Counted from the stretch's first letter, positions 1 to 8,829 are shown. The stretch is 49,905 bases of DNA from Cyclobacteriaceae bacterium (GCA_028285445.1 JANQPQ010000007.1:1-49905); one strand, 5' to 3'. Numbers and translations: made by a program. Notes: generated by a model from the sequence alone, not told the origin.

Positions 1-1065
1 TATGGGAACATTAACTTCTCCAATATTTTTGTATGCTTCTACCACTCCGTTGGCCACACGGTCGCACCTTACTATTCCTCCGAAGATATTAATTAGAATA
101 GCCTTTACGTTAGGATCTTTTAGGATGATCCGAAACCCAGCTTCCACAGTTTCGGCACTTGCTCCACCACCGACGTCAAGGAAGTTGGCCGGCTCACCAC
201 CAGACAACTTTATAATATCCATTGTGGCCATTGCCAAACCCGCACCATTGACCATACAACCAACGTTTCCATCTAGCTTCACATAGTTGAGTCCGGACTC
301 GCCGGCTTCGACTTCAGAAGGATCCTCCTCGGTAAGATCTCTTAGTTCAGCCAAATCTCGATGACGGTAAAGGGCATTGTCGTCAAGGTTGACTTTTGCA
401 TCTACCGCAAGTATCTTGTCATCGGAGGTTTTTAATACGGGATTTATCTCAAACAATGAAGAATCAGTGCCCTCGTAAGCCTTATACAACGCTGAAATGA
501 ATTTCACCATTTCCTTGAATGCCTGGCCCTCAAGTCCAAGCTTAAAGGCTACCTTTCTAGCTTGAAAACCTTGCAAACCAACCGCAGGATCAATCCACTC
601 CTTTACGATTTTCTCAGGGGTATTTGCTGCAACCTCTTCTATGTCCATACCACCTTCGGTAGAGGCCATTATTACATTGCAACCTTTTGACCGATCCAGA
701 AGAATACTGAGATAGAACTCTTTCGGTTCTGAATCTCCAGGGTAGTAAACATCTTCAGAAAGAAGCACCTTTCTAACCTTTTTTCCTTCTGGTCCAGTCT
801 GGTGCGTAACTAGTTGCATTCCCAGAATGTCGCCAGCGATAGTTTTCACCTCGTCGAGGCTCTTGGCTAGTTTTACACCACCGCCTTTTCCTCTTCCTCC
901 AGCATGAATTTGCGCTTTCACCACATACCAATTGGTACCGGTTTCCTCATGTAATTGTTTTGCTGCCTCATGCGCTTTCTCAACAGTATCGGCAACAATT
1001 CCCTCTTGAATCTTAACTCCGTAACTCTTCAGAATGTCTTTTGCTTGGTACTCGTGAATATTCAT
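1..1065 (-). CDS. sucC: Succinyl-CoA synthetase (ADP-forming) beta subunit, 3' end beyond window
   Basis: Beta subunit of succinyl-CoA synthetase, the TCA-cycle step joining succinate, CoA and nucleotide phosphorylation in the cytoplasm; it needs the SucD alpha subunit, which is not in the window. Translated from the ATG at 1065, the protein opens [17 protein letters not shown], the usual family start, then has an ATP-grasp region with the glycine-rich [17 protein letters not shown] segment. The conserved C-terminal flavodoxin-like part is visible with FLDVGGGA and [10 protein letters not shown]. The frame stays open to base 1, giving 355 codons; family members are about 390-400 residues, so roughly 40 residues are missing at the edge. 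The 152-base gap to lolD holds the divergent promoters. Identification is secure. Confidence 0.96.
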   Translation of the reverse strand, partial: MNIHEYQAKDILKSYGVKIQEGIVADTVEKAHEAAKQLHEETGTNWYVVKAQIHAGGRGKGGGVKLAKSLDEVKTIAGDILGMQLVTHQTGPEGKKVRKVLLSEDVYYPGDSEPKEFYLSILLDRSKGCNVIMASTEGGMDIEEVAANTPEKIVKEWIDPAVGLQGFQARKVAFKLGLEGQAFKEMVKFISALYKAYEGTDSSLFEINPVLKTSDDKILAVDAKVNLDDNALYRHRDLAELRDLTEEDPSEVEAGESGLNYVKLDGNVGCMVNGAGLAMATMDIIKLSGGEPANFLDVGGGASAETVEAGFRIILKDPNVKAILINIFGGIVRCDRVANGVVEAYKNIGEVNVPI

Positions 1066-1188
1066 TTTGCCTGGGATTGGAGGTTAATCAAATAAGTCAC
1101 GAATCTACGCCATTTGCCACTATAATTCAACAAGATGATATTGGAAAAGAAAAGCTAGTGGAACTTCAATCCTGTTATAAAAGGAAAC

Positions 1189-1196
1189 TATATTTG
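1189..1196 (+). promoter_or_regulatory. Candidate -7 promoter element of lolD
   Basis: The octamer TATATTTG matches the Bacteroidota -7 consensus TAnnTTTG and ends 21 bases before the lolD start codon. No convincing -33 TTTG is seen, so this rests on one element. Confidence 0.4.
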
Positions 1197-1217
1197 GTGA
1201 CCAATTGACAGGCCTTT

Positions 1218-1880
1218 ATGATCTTAAAAGCTGAGGGTATCCATAAGAGTTACGGCGACTTGAAAGTCTTGAAGGGAGTAAATATTCAGGTTGAAAAAGG
1301 GGCCATCGTTTCCATAGTTGGGGCGTCCGGTGCCGGCAAGAGCACACTGCTTCATATACTTGGTACTATCGACTTGCCAGATAGCGGTAGCATTCTTCTC
1401 AATGATCAAAAATTGAAAGAACTAAGTACCAGCCAACTGGCAAATTTCAGGAATAGCAATATTGGTTTCATTTTCCAATTTCATAACCTATTGCCGGAAT
1501 TTACAGCACTTGAGAACGTTTGCATACCTGCGTTTATCAATGGACTTAACCAGGATGAAGCGAAATCAAAAGGTTTGAAATTGTTGGAAATATTGGGAAT
1601 GGCTGAGCGTCATGATCACAAACCGTCAGAACTTTCTGGTGGAGAGCAGCAAAGGGTGTCAGTGGCAAGAGCCCTGATTAATGACCCGGCTATTGTGTTT
1701 GCTGATGAGCCCAGTGGAAACCTGGACTCAAAGAATGCCAAAGAACTACATACTCTGTTCTTTGAGCTGCGGGAAAAGCTTGATCAAACGTTTGTTATCG
1801 TTACGCACAATCAGGAACTTGCTGACATGGCTGATTCGAAGTTGACAATATCAGATGGTATTATCGCCGGATCAGTTTGA
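1218..1880 (+). CDS. lolD: LolD-like ABC transporter ATP-binding protein
   Basis: ATPase of the MacB/LolD branch of ABC transporters, probably powering lipoprotein release from the inner membrane with LolC/LolE-type permeases encoded elsewhere. The 220 residues carry Walker A GASGAGKS (35-42), the signature LSGGEQQR (139-146), Walker B IVFADEP (159-165) and the switch histidine in VTHN (about 197). Length and the FQFHNLLPEFTALENV Q-loop region are typical of LolD. It stands alone between sucC (divergent) and bcp (convergent); the last 20 bases overlap the bcp 3' end. The LolD name is inferred from subfamily resemblance; another MacB-type exporter is the alternative. Confidence 0.85.
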   Translation: MILKAEGIHKSYGDLKVLKGVNIQVEKGAIVSIVGASGAGKSTLLHILGTIDLPDSGSILLNDQKLKELSTSQLANFRNSNIGFIFQFHNLLPEFTALENVCIPAFINGLNQDEAKSKGLKLLEILGMAERHDHKPSELSGGEQQRVSVARALINDPAIVFADEPSGNLDSKNAKELHTLFFELREKLDQTFVIVTHNQELADMADSKLTISDGIIAGSV

Positions 1881-2307
1881 GCATCTCCTTGATATGCTGT
1901 TTGGCTCCGAAAAAGCTTTTATAGGCTCCAGCAATCTTATGGTCACTATCAAGCAGGTAACTAATCCGATTCGATACATTGAATATGGGTAGGTAGGCAC
2001 CATAGAGTTTAGATACCTCACCATCTTGGTCAGAAAGCAGGTCAAATGGCAGCTGGTATTTTTCTTTGAATTGAAGGTGGCTCGCTATTGGGTCCGTACT
2101 TATGCCGAATATAGCGATGCCCTGGTCAGCTAGCCTACTATGCCAATCTCTGAAATCGCAAGCCTCCTTAGAACAACCTGGAGTAAAATCTTTGGGATAG
2201 AAGTAAAGCACACAAGATGCTCCATTTTGATTCACACTTAAAGTGAAGTCTTTGCCATTTGTGGAAGGTAGGGTGAAGTCGGGGGCAGTTGTGCCGTTTG
2301 CAAGCAT
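1861..2307 (-). CDS. bcp: Thioredoxin-dependent peroxiredoxin, Bcp/PrxQ type
   Basis: Thiol peroxidase that reduces hydrogen and organic peroxides using thioredoxin. The 148-residue protein has the PrxQ pattern: APDFTLPSTNG at the N-terminus, then FYPKDFTPGCSKEAC with the peroxidatic Cys45 and the resolving Cys50 five residues later, an atypical two-Cys arrangement. A conserved Arg-containing segment (SNRISYLLD) follows. There is no signal peptide, so it is cytoplasmic. It is convergent with lolD, overlapping it by 20 bases, and divergent from the DMT transporter gene. Length is normal for the family. Confidence 0.93.
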   Translation of the reverse strand: MLANGTTAPDFTLPSTNGKDFTLSVNQNGASCVLYFYPKDFTPGCSKEACDFRDWHSRLADQGIAIFGISTDPIASHLQFKEKYQLPFDLLSDQDGEVSKLYGAYLPIFNVSNRISYLLDSDHKIAGAYKSFFGAKQHIKEMLKLIRR

Positions 2308-2360
2308 GTGCTAATATGTCGAATGAAAATATTTCAAACATCAAATCTATTGCTATTTCA

Positions 2361-2368
2361 TACCTTTG
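2361..2368 (+). promoter_or_regulatory. Candidate -7 promoter element of the DMT transporter gene
   Basis: TACCTTTG matches TAnnTTTG. Transcription would start near 2375, downstream of the upstream in-frame ATG (2316), which supports translation from the ATG at 2388. Confidence 0.4.
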
Positions 2369-2387
2369 CGCAAACTCAAAGGCAGAA

Positions 2388-3236
2388 ATGATATTTTCCC
2401 CTGGCGTACGATTCATGCTAATCTCATCACTTTTTTTCGCCGGTATGAATCTGCTCGTGAAAATGCTACCCGGTATTCCGGCAGTAGAGATTGTTTTCTT
2501 CCGGTCTCTGATATCCTTTGTGCTCAGTTACGCCATTCTGAAAAAGATAAATGTTCCGGTGTTTGGTAAGAATCACAAAGTGCTACTCTTAAGGGGCAGC
2601 ACTGGGGCGGTGGCTTTAATTATGTATTTCTTTACCCTTCAGGTAATTCCCCTGGCCAGTGCAGTTACAATACAGTTCTTGTCTCCAATCTTCACAACTA
2701 TTCTAGGAATATTTCTTGTGAAGGAAAAAGTAAAGCCGTGGCAATGGCTGTTTTTTGCCATGGCATTTGCCGGGGTGATAGTCGTTCAAGGGTTTGATCC
2801 AAGGATTTCCCTGGCCTATCTGGCTATTGGAATCGTATCATCCCTTTTTTCAGGCCTGGCGTATAATTTCATCAGAAAGCTAAATACTACTGAGCATCCC
2901 TTAGTGATTGTATTCTATTTTCCACTTGTAACTTTGCCAATTACCGGGTTGTACTCGGCGTTTAACTGGGTTCAACCCTCGGGAGTTGAATGGCTAATCT
3001 TATTGCTGATCGGCATTATGACTCAATTTGCTCAGTACTTTATGACTCGCGCTTATCAGTCCGAGGAGTTATCGAAAGTTTCAAGCTTGAAGTACGTAGG
3101 AATAATTTATGCCCTCGGTCTTGGTTATGTTTTCTTTGATGAAACTTTCAATTTGATGTCCTACCTGGGCATGGCGCTGGTGCTAGTTGGTGTCGCACTC
3201 AATGTTTGGTACAAGAGCAAAAAAGCAAATACCTAG
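2388..3236 (+). CDS. DMT superfamily (EamA-type) transporter
   Basis: Inner-membrane transporter of the drug/metabolite superfamily; the substrate cannot be told from sequence. From ATG 2388 the protein is 282 residues with about ten hydrophobic helices arranged as two EamA repeats (first about 8-135, second about 145-275), the normal size and layout. In-frame starts exist upstream (ATG at 2316, TTG at 2289). They would add a soluble tail of up to 33 residues unlike the family, and they lie before the likely promoter at 2361, so I prefer 2388. It diverges from bcp and is followed 59 bases later by yebC, which has its own promoter-like element. Confidence 0.85.
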   Translation: MIFSPGVRFMLISSLFFAGMNLLVKMLPGIPAVEIVFFRSLISFVLSYAILKKINVPVFGKNHKVLLLRGSTGAVALIMYFFTLQVIPLASAVTIQFLSPIFTTILGIFLVKEKVKPWQWLFFAMAFAGVIVVQGFDPRISLAYLAIGIVSSLFSGLAYNFIRKLNTTEHPLVIVFYFPLVTLPITGLYSAFNWVQPSGVEWLILLLIGIMTQFAQYFMTRAYQSEELSKVSSLKYVGIIYALGLGYVFFDETFNLMSYLGMALVLVGVALNVWYKSKKANT

Positions 3237-3261
3237 TTTCATTTTCTTTTTCCGAAACTAT

Positions 3262-3269
3262 TACTTTTG
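3262..3269 (+). promoter_or_regulatory. Candidate -7 promoter element of yebC
   Basis: TACTTTTG fits TAnnTTTG and lies 26 bases before the yebC ATG, giving a leader of about 20 bases. Confidence 0.4.
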
Positions 3270-3295
3270 TCTTCTCACAAAGTTTAATACCGAAA

Positions 3296-4039
3296 ATGGC
3301 CGGACATAGTAAATGGGCGAATATCAAACGCCGGAAAGGAGCACAGGATGCAAAACGAGGCAAGATCTTCACAAAACTAATTAAGGAAATAACTGTCGCT
3401 ACGAAAGAAGGCGGTCCAGATATTAGTGGAAACGCTCGCCTGAGATTGGCGGTACAGAATGCCAAAGGCGCTAACATGCCTAAGGATACTATAGACCGCG
3501 CTATAAGCAAGGGTAGTGGTAATGATGCCACAAGCTATACAGAAATTACTTACGAGGGTTATGGGCCTAAAGGGGTTGCGGTATTTGTAGAGGCCACAAC
3601 AGATAACTTAAACAGGACAGTATCAAATGTAAGGGCTGCCTATACAAAATATGGGGGTAGTCTAGGAACCAATGGATCACTGGAATTCATTTTCGATAGA
3701 AAGGGAATCTTCAACATTGCATGCCCTGAGAATTTTGATGAAGACGATTTCACCCTGGAGGTTATTGATTCTGGGGCTACTGAAGTGGAAGTGATGGATG
3801 GGTACGTAACTGTAAGTACAGAAATGGCAGATTTTGGCAATATGCAACGCAAGTTAGAAGAGATGCAACTTGAGCCCGAGAATGCGGAGTTGCAAAGAAT
3901 ACCGAACACTACTGTTAGCTTAGAGGATGAGGATTTCACCAAAGTGATGAAGATGATTGACGCCTTGGAAGACGACGATGACGTACAAAAAGTCTATCAT
4001 AATATTGAAGCTACGGACGAACAATTAGCAACAATTTAA
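3296..4039 (+). CDS. yebC: YebC/PmpR family protein (TACO1-like)
   Basis: Cytoplasmic YebC/TACO1 family protein; members have been described as transcriptional regulators and, more recently, as aids to ribosomes at proline-rich stretches. The 247 residues begin MAGHSKWANIKRRKGAQDAK, the diagnostic family start, continue with NARLRLAVQNAKGANMPKD and KGVAVFVEATTDNLNRT, and end with an acidic tail. An in-frame start at 3206 exists but would overlap the preceding gene and add 30 unlike residues, so ATG 3296 is chosen. A lipoprotein gene follows 10 bases downstream and may be co-transcribed. Confidence 0.93.
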   Translation: MAGHSKWANIKRRKGAQDAKRGKIFTKLIKEITVATKEGGPDISGNARLRLAVQNAKGANMPKDTIDRAISKGSGNDATSYTEITYEGYGPKGVAVFVEATTDNLNRTVSNVRAAYTKYGGSLGTNGSLEFIFDRKGIFNIACPENFDEDDFTLEVIDSGATEVEVMDGYVTVSTEMADFGNMQRKLEEMQLEPENAELQRIPNTTVSLEDEDFTKVMKMIDALEDDDDVQKVYHNIEATDEQLATI

Positions 4040-4049
4040 TTCACCGGTT

Positions 4050-4550
4050 ATGAAAAGAGTACTCAACATATTAGTCACCATTGTAATATTCGCAAGTTGC
4101 TCACAATCCGAAACCGACGAAGCAACTACTGGAGGCGAATCTCCTCAACCTTCCGCCCCTTCCACGGGTTTTGATGCAGAGCTAGCGGCTTCTCTTGGTG
4201 CCGATCAGTATGGCATGAAGCAATATGTAATGGCATTCCTTAAAGCAGGACCTAATAGGGATCAAGATTCTACCACAGCTGCGCAGATTCAGGCAGCCCA
4301 TATGGAAAACATTGGGAGAATGGCCGAAGCCGGCAAGTTGGTCTTGGCCGGTCCTTTCCTTGCGGAAGGCGACTATCAAGGTATTTACATATTCAACGTT
4401 ACTACCATTGAAGAAGCCAGAAGGTTGACGGAGTCTGATCCTGCAATACAAGCTGGAAGGTTAGTAATGGAGTTGCATCCCTGGTATGGCAGTGCAGCCT
4501 TGATGCAGGTTAATGAGATTCACTCCAGACTGTCGCAAGCGAACCCTTAG
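4050..4550 (+). CDS. YciI-like domain lipoprotein
   Basis: Predicted lipoprotein with a YciI/YCII-type ferredoxin-like domain; the function of such domains is unclear. Residues 1-17 form a signal with lipobox-like IFASC, placing Cys17 as the lipidated residue. A low-complexity linker rich in Glu, Thr, Ser and Pro (18-40) follows. The domain (about 55-150) has KQYVMAFLKAGPNR, the histidine in AAHMENIGRMAEAGKLVLAGPF, and EEARRLTESDPAIQAGRL, all typical of YCII proteins. Lipoprotein forms of this fold are frequent in Bacteroidota. It lies 10 bases after yebC and is convergent with gapA. Confidence 0.8.
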   Translation: MKRVLNILVTIVIFASCSQSETDEATTGGESPQPSAPSTGFDAELAASLGADQYGMKQYVMAFLKAGPNRDQDSTTAAQIQAAHMENIGRMAEAGKLVLAGPFLAEGDYQGIYIFNVTTIEEARRLTESDPAIQAGRLVMELHPWYGSAALMQVNEIHSRLSQANP

Positions 4551-4589
4551 TTTGACGTTGGTCCTGAAGCTCTTAAGTAAATGAATTGC

Positions 4590-5573
<984 letters not shown>

Positions 5574-5603
5574 TTAGATGCAGGTTTAATTTGTTGATGA
5601 GCG

Positions 5604-5636
5604 CAAAACTACAACGGTTGCCAGCTAAAAGCAAAA
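5604..5636 (-). promoter_or_regulatory. Bacteroidota-type promoter of gapA
   Basis: Read on the minus strand, TTTTG (5636-5632) is followed after 20 bases by TAGTTTTG (5611-5604), matching -33 TTTG and -7 TAnnTTTG with canonical spacing. The predicted start of transcription, near 5597, leaves a leader of about 24 bases before the gapA ATG. Confidence 0.7.
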
Positions 5637-5689
5637 CAATAATTTTCATAACTATGTTGAACTATATCACTAAAAAATATTTCCTACCT

Positions 5690-5720
5690 TTTGCAAAATA
5701 ATACCGGCGATATATCTTTG
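5690..5720 (+). promoter_or_regulatory. Bacteroidota-type promoter of tRNA-Glu
   Basis: TTTG (5690-5693), 19 bases, then TATCTTTG (5713-5720): full match to the Bacteroidota sigma-A consensus. Transcription would start near 5727, about 30 bases before the mature tRNA. Confidence 0.7.
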
Positions 5721-5757
5721 CATCACATTTTTGAAGGCGTTAAGCTTTCAATTTTGA

Positions 5758-5832
5758 GGTCCGTTCGTCTAGGGGTTAGGACGCCAGGTTTTCATCCTGG
5801 TAACAGGGGTTCGATTCCCCTACGGACTGCCA
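5758..5832 (+). tRNA. tRNA-Glu (anticodon TTC), CCA encoded
   Basis: A cloverleaf can be drawn by eye. The acceptor stem GGTCCGT pairs with ACGGACT (first pair G-U), and the anticodon stem CCAGG/CCTGG encloses the loop TTTTCAT with anticodon TTC (Glu). The T arm is AGGGG-TTCGATT-CCCCT, followed by discriminator G and an encoded CCA. Total length is 75 bases with CCA. It is a single tRNA with its own promoter and terminator. Confidence 0.97.
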
Positions 5833-5835
5833 AAA

Positions 5836-5863
5836 GGCGAGATGTTTCATCTCGCCTTTTTTT
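5836..5863 (+). terminator. Rho-independent terminator of tRNA-Glu
   Basis: GGCGAGATG (5836-5844), a three-base loop, and CATCTCGCC (5848-5856) form a perfect 9-bp stem followed by seven T (5857-5863), starting three bases after the CCA end. Confidence 0.92.
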
Positions 5864-5921
5864 ATGCCCCTCAGTTAGATTCAACAATTCTTTTGTTCCA
5901 TGAGAAAAAGCGTGTATGACA

Positions 5922-5954
5922 TTTAGCGAAATTTCGCTAAAGTTTATATTTTTG
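5922..5954 (+). promoter_or_regulatory. Promoter with overlapping 20-bp palindromic operator before the FabH-like gene
   Basis: A perfect 20-bp palindrome (5922-5941, half-site TTTAGCGAAA) sits where the -33 element should be. The -7 octamer TATTTTTG (5947-5954) follows six bases later, and the coding start is at 5980. A dyad over the -33 region is the usual place for a repressor of the ArsR/TetR/MarR type. No regulator gene is adjacent, so the binding protein is unknown. Confidence 0.6.
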
Positions 5955-5979
5955 CTTCGTAGAGTAAATTCACTATCAA

Positions 5980-7056
5980 ATGCAGGCTAATAACAGAAAC
6001 GCTACCATAATTGGCGCAGGGTCATACATTCCGGAACAGGTAATAAGCAATAGAACATTCCTGGATTCAAAATTCTATGACCAAAACACACTTCCTATTC
6101 AGGCGCCGACCGCTGAAGTAATCGCCAAGTTTGAGGAAATTACTGGAATAGGGGAGCGAAGATATGCGCCAGATAACTTATTGGCCTCTGATATGGCTTC
6201 AATTGCCGCCAACCGCGCCATAACTGATGCTGGGGTAGATAGAGAATCCGTCGACCAAATTATTGTTGCACATAATTTTGGTGACGTTGCTGCTGGTAAC
6301 TTGCAATCCGACACTTTGCCCAGTTTAGCCAGCAAGGTCAAACACAAGTTGAGAATAGAGAATGCCAACTGTGTAGCTTATGATCTGATTTTCGGCTGTC
6401 CGGGATGGCTTCAGGGACTAATACATGCCGACTCGTTTATAAAGGCTGGGGTGGCTAAGCGGTGCCTCATTGTCGGAACAGAGGTGCTCTCCCGGGTTTT
6501 AGATCCTCACGATAGAGATTCCATGATATTCTCTGATGGGGCTGGAGCAGTAGTAGTAGAGGCATGTAGTAATGGACGAGGAGTGCTGTCAACATCGAGC
6601 TTGACACATGCCGATGAAGAAACCTCTTACCTCTCGATGGGTAAATCCAATAGCGCTACACTTAATGGAGCCCGCAGGTATGTGAAGATGCAAGGAAGGA
6701 AAATATATGAATACGCGTTGAATATTGTGCCAGAGGCCATGAAATGTACGCTTGATCGCGCTCATGTGGATGTTTCCGAAGTAAGGAAGATATTCATCCA
6801 TCAGGCCAATGAGAAGATGGATGAAGCCATAGTAAGGAGATTCTTTAGGCTTTATGGCATCCGGGAATACGACAAGGACATTATGCCGATGTCAATTAAT
6901 GAATTGGGTAACAGCTCCGTGGCTACCATTCCCACGCTCATAGACCTGGTTAAATCAGGAAAATATCCTCAGCACAAGCTTGAGAGCGGAGATGTAGTAA
7001 TGTTGGCATCTGTTGGGGCCGGTATGCATGTTAATGCGGTGGTACACAGGATGTAA
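5980..7056 (+). CDS. 3-oxoacyl-ACP synthase III family protein (FabH-like)
   Basis: Thiolase-fold ketoacyl synthase III-type condensing enzyme, which joins an acyl-CoA starter to malonyl-ACP or a related unit. The 358 residues carry the full Cys-His-Asn triad: Cys140 in DLIFGCPGW, His274 in IFIHQANEKM and Asn311 in NELGNSSVATIP. The FSDGAGA motif (185-191) is also present. At 358 residues, with an insertion near 28-48, it is longer than housekeeping FabH (about 320-335), and it is monocistronic with no fab neighbours. It is therefore more likely an accessory condensing enzyme than the essential FabH. Its promoter overlaps a strong palindrome, suggesting specific regulation. The product is unknown. 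Confidence 0.85.
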   Translation: MQANNRNATIIGAGSYIPEQVISNRTFLDSKFYDQNTLPIQAPTAEVIAKFEEITGIGERRYAPDNLLASDMASIAANRAITDAGVDRESVDQIIVAHNFGDVAAGNLQSDTLPSLASKVKHKLRIENANCVAYDLIFGCPGWLQGLIHADSFIKAGVAKRCLIVGTEVLSRVLDPHDRDSMIFSDGAGAVVVEACSNGRGVLSTSSLTHADEETSYLSMGKSNSATLNGARRYVKMQGRKIYEYALNIVPEAMKCTLDRAHVDVSEVRKIFIHQANEKMDEAIVRRFFRLYGIREYDKDIMPMSINELGNSSVATIPTLIDLVKSGKYPQHKLESGDVVMLASVGAGMHVNAVVHRM

Positions 7057-7066
7057 AAAGCGTTAT

Positions 7067-7091
7067 AAAAAAAGGCCAGTCAAACTGGCCT
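7067..7091 (-). terminator. Rho-independent terminator of the 8265-7113 operon
   Basis: AGGCCAGT (7073-7080), loop of three, ACTGGCCT (7084-7091). Read on the minus strand, the stem is followed by an unbroken T run (7073-7067), so it ends the minus-strand transcript. The plus side lacks a T run. Confidence 0.85.
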
Positions 7092-7112
7092 CTAGTTTCG
7101 TTTATTTGATGT

Positions 7113-7997
7113 CTATAACCGACTTAATCGTACTCTAGAGTCGTCGGCTCTCATTCTTACCCGGGCGTTGCCATTTGACAATTTCAGAATGGTCTCGTTA
7201 TCGTCCTTTTCAATGAGCGTAAAATCGTCACTGGAAATTACTCTCGCGTCGTCATGTCTTATCTCGAATTCTCCGCCTCCGCCCAATACTCTCAAATCAA
7301 TACTACCATCATCCACTCTAAATGTATAATCGCCGTTATTCTCGAGGGTCGTTTCAATAAGAATGTCGCCATCATCAAGGTTCGCTGATATCTCATTAAA
7401 TTTCGCATCACTAATTGCCACATCTCCATCATCAGAGCGGACATAGAGGAATCCACCACCGCCATCCATTTCCAGGTCACCATCATCCAAATCAAATTCG
7501 AAGTGGTTACCGTCGCAATTACTTATATCAATATCTCCATCATCAATATTCATTACAATTGAACCATCAACGTTTCTAACCACATAATCGTCGTCATCTC
7601 CCTTTATCTCCAAACTAACAGACGCTGGTGCTTCAATAGTTACCTCATATTCTTCTCTTTGGTAGCCCATAGACATTACCGAATAACCACCCCATTCCTT
7701 CTCCCTAATTACTAAGTCACCGCCTCTTTCCATCACCTCGACTTCAAACTCGCGCTTGTTGCCAAACTTAATTCCTCTAACGATTACCTTTCGATAGATA
7801 TAGACATGTACATCTTTGCGATCGGTACCAGTAATCCTAACGTTAGCATCATCAGTTTGTAATTCTATTTTACCGGTGGGGCTGATCTTGTAAACCTCAT
7901 CAAGCTTATAAGTTTCATCCTGTGCCTGAGTCACTCCTACAAGCAGAGGCACAAAAAGCAAGCTTGCAATTGACGATTTGATAAATTTGCCATTCAT
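7113..7997 (-). CDS. Secreted Asp-rich beta-repeat protein (DUF4097-like)
   Basis: Predicted exported protein of unknown function, resembling DUF4097/adhesin-type beta-solenoids. Residues 1-25 are a signal peptide ending VTQAQ. From about residue 130 a short motif recurs about every 18-22 residues (DDGDIDIS, DDGDLEMD, DDGDVAIS, DDGDILIE, DDGSIDLR, then DDARV and DDSRV), each followed by alternating hydrophobic residues as in stacked beta-strand coils. The acidic turns could bind cations, but this is inference. It lies 28 bases after a small membrane-protein gene on the same strand, is probably co-transcribed with it, and is closed by the terminator at 7067-7091. Confidence 0.75.
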   Translation of the reverse strand: MNGKFIKSSIASLLFVPLLVGVTQAQDETYKLDEVYKISPTGKIELQTDDANVRITGTDRKDVHVYIYRKVIVRGIKFGNKREFEVEVMERGGDLVIREKEWGGYSVMSMGYQREEYEVTIEAPASVSLEIKGDDDDYVVRNVDGSIVMNIDDGDIDISNCDGNHFEFDLDDGDLEMDGGGGFLYVRSDDGDVAISDAKFNEISANLDDGDILIETTLENNGDYTFRVDDGSIDLRVLGGGGEFEIRHDDARVISSDDFTLIEKDDNETILKLSNGNARVRMRADDSRVRLSRL

Positions 7998-8025
7998 ATT
8001 TTTAGAATTAGTATAGGAAGTTTAA

Positions 8026-8265
8026 CTATAAACTACGCAATAACTGAAGTACACGTTGACCTTTCTCAGCAACAATATATATCATCTTAAATCCGATGGT
8101 GGTTTCAGATTCCTCCTGCTCTTGCCATTCATTGCTAGTTGGCTCTGTTGGGGTAGCCTCCGGGCTCGTTTCGTATACTAAAGAAGTGATCCCAATAACA
8201 ACTGCCACCAACACTCCCAGCAGGAGTATGATGTTTTTGCGGCTTAATGTTATAGGACTATTCAT
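8026..8265 (-). CDS. Small single-span membrane protein
   Basis: A 79-residue protein of unknown function. Residues 11-30 (NIILLLGVLVAVVIGITSLV) form one membrane helix, preceded by a short basic N-terminus and followed by an acidic Thr/Glu/Pro-rich linker (34-55) and a short basic C-terminal segment. It is 28 bases upstream of the Asp-rich secreted protein and likely in the same transcript. The overlapping plus-strand frame is low in complexity and has no promoter, so the minus strand is preferred. Homology could not be judged by eye. Confidence 0.55.
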   Translation of the reverse strand: MNSPITLSRKNIILLLGVLVAVVIGITSLVYETSPEATPTEPTSNEWQEQEESETTIGFKMIYIVAEKGQRVLQLLRSL

Positions 8266-8355
8266 GCTAAAGCCTAAAATCCAATTATTATGCCAACTAA
8301 ATAATTAACCCATTTTCTGGCCCAGAAGCTGATTTAGGCTATTTACTATTGCCTG

Positions 8356-8396
8356 GAACGTTCAAATTCGTACACAATCCCGAACGTTCTCGAACG
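8356..8396. promoter_or_regulatory. Paired GAACGTTC palindromes upstream of the 8265-7113 operon
   Basis: GAACGTTC occurs at 8356-8363 and 8382-8389, 26 bases centre to centre, and a further half-site CGAACG lies at 8391-8396. The sites lie between the SRPBCC gene end (8398) and the small membrane-protein start (8265). Spacing of about two and a half helical turns suggests an activator or repressor site for that operon; the binding protein is unknown. Confidence 0.45.
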
Positions 8397-8397
8397 C

Positions 8398-8829
8398 CTA
8401 GTTTGATCCGGGTTCTGCTGGATTCGACGTTGCGGTCTTATTAAGAAATTGCTCTAAATCCTTAAATGACCTTTTCCAAAAGGAACCGTAGGAGAGGGCG
8501 GCAAATGCTCCCTGAAAACCCTTGAAACCCGAATGTTCCAGCTCAATTAGCGTTTTGCCGTCTTTTTCAATGAGCTTCCACCAAACATAGGTAGTATAAC
8601 TTAACTTAGGATCAACCCAGCTATAAGCCAAATTGATTGGCTCCTGGGAAGTAAGCACTTCTCCGGTAATATCCTTGCCTTTACCCTTAAGTTGCACCTT
8701 GCCTCCTTCTTCAGACTGAATCGTCCCCTCAAGGAACCACTGAGAAATTTGTTCTGATTGAGAAATAGCCTGCCATACCTTATCAATAGGTTCGCGTAGA
8801 TATTTCTTTTTTGTGATGTCTTTCGCCAT
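8398..8829 (-). CDS. SRPBCC (AHSA1-type) domain protein
   Basis: Small cytoplasmic START-like/Aha1-C-terminal fold protein with a hydrophobic ligand cavity; bacterial members have few assigned roles. The 143 residues show the typical opening of a beta strand then REPIDKVWQAISQSEQISQWFLEG, with a conserved W in the first helix, and the long C-terminal helix (SYGSFWKRSFKDLEQFLNK). It is monocistronic on the minus strand. Many Bacteroidota AHSA1 genes sit beside an ArsR regulator; none is seen here. A second SRPBCC gene lies at 44887-45357 and is not closely alike. Confidence 0.8.
   Translation of the reverse strand: MAKDITKKKYLREPIDKVWQAISQSEQISQWFLEGTIQSEEGGKVQLKGKGKDITGEVLTSQEPINLAYSWVDPKLSYTTYVWWKLIEKDGKTLIELEHSGFKGFQGAFAALSYGSFWKRSFKDLEQFLNKTATSNPAEPGSN

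Noticed and set aside
1861-1880. 20-base overlap of lolD and bcp 3' ends as an antisense regulatory device
   Set aside because: Short convergent overlaps are common in compact genomes and no further signal supports a function.
5691-5903. Open frame crossing tRNA-Glu
   Set aside because: It runs through the tRNA and its terminator and encodes no plausible protein.
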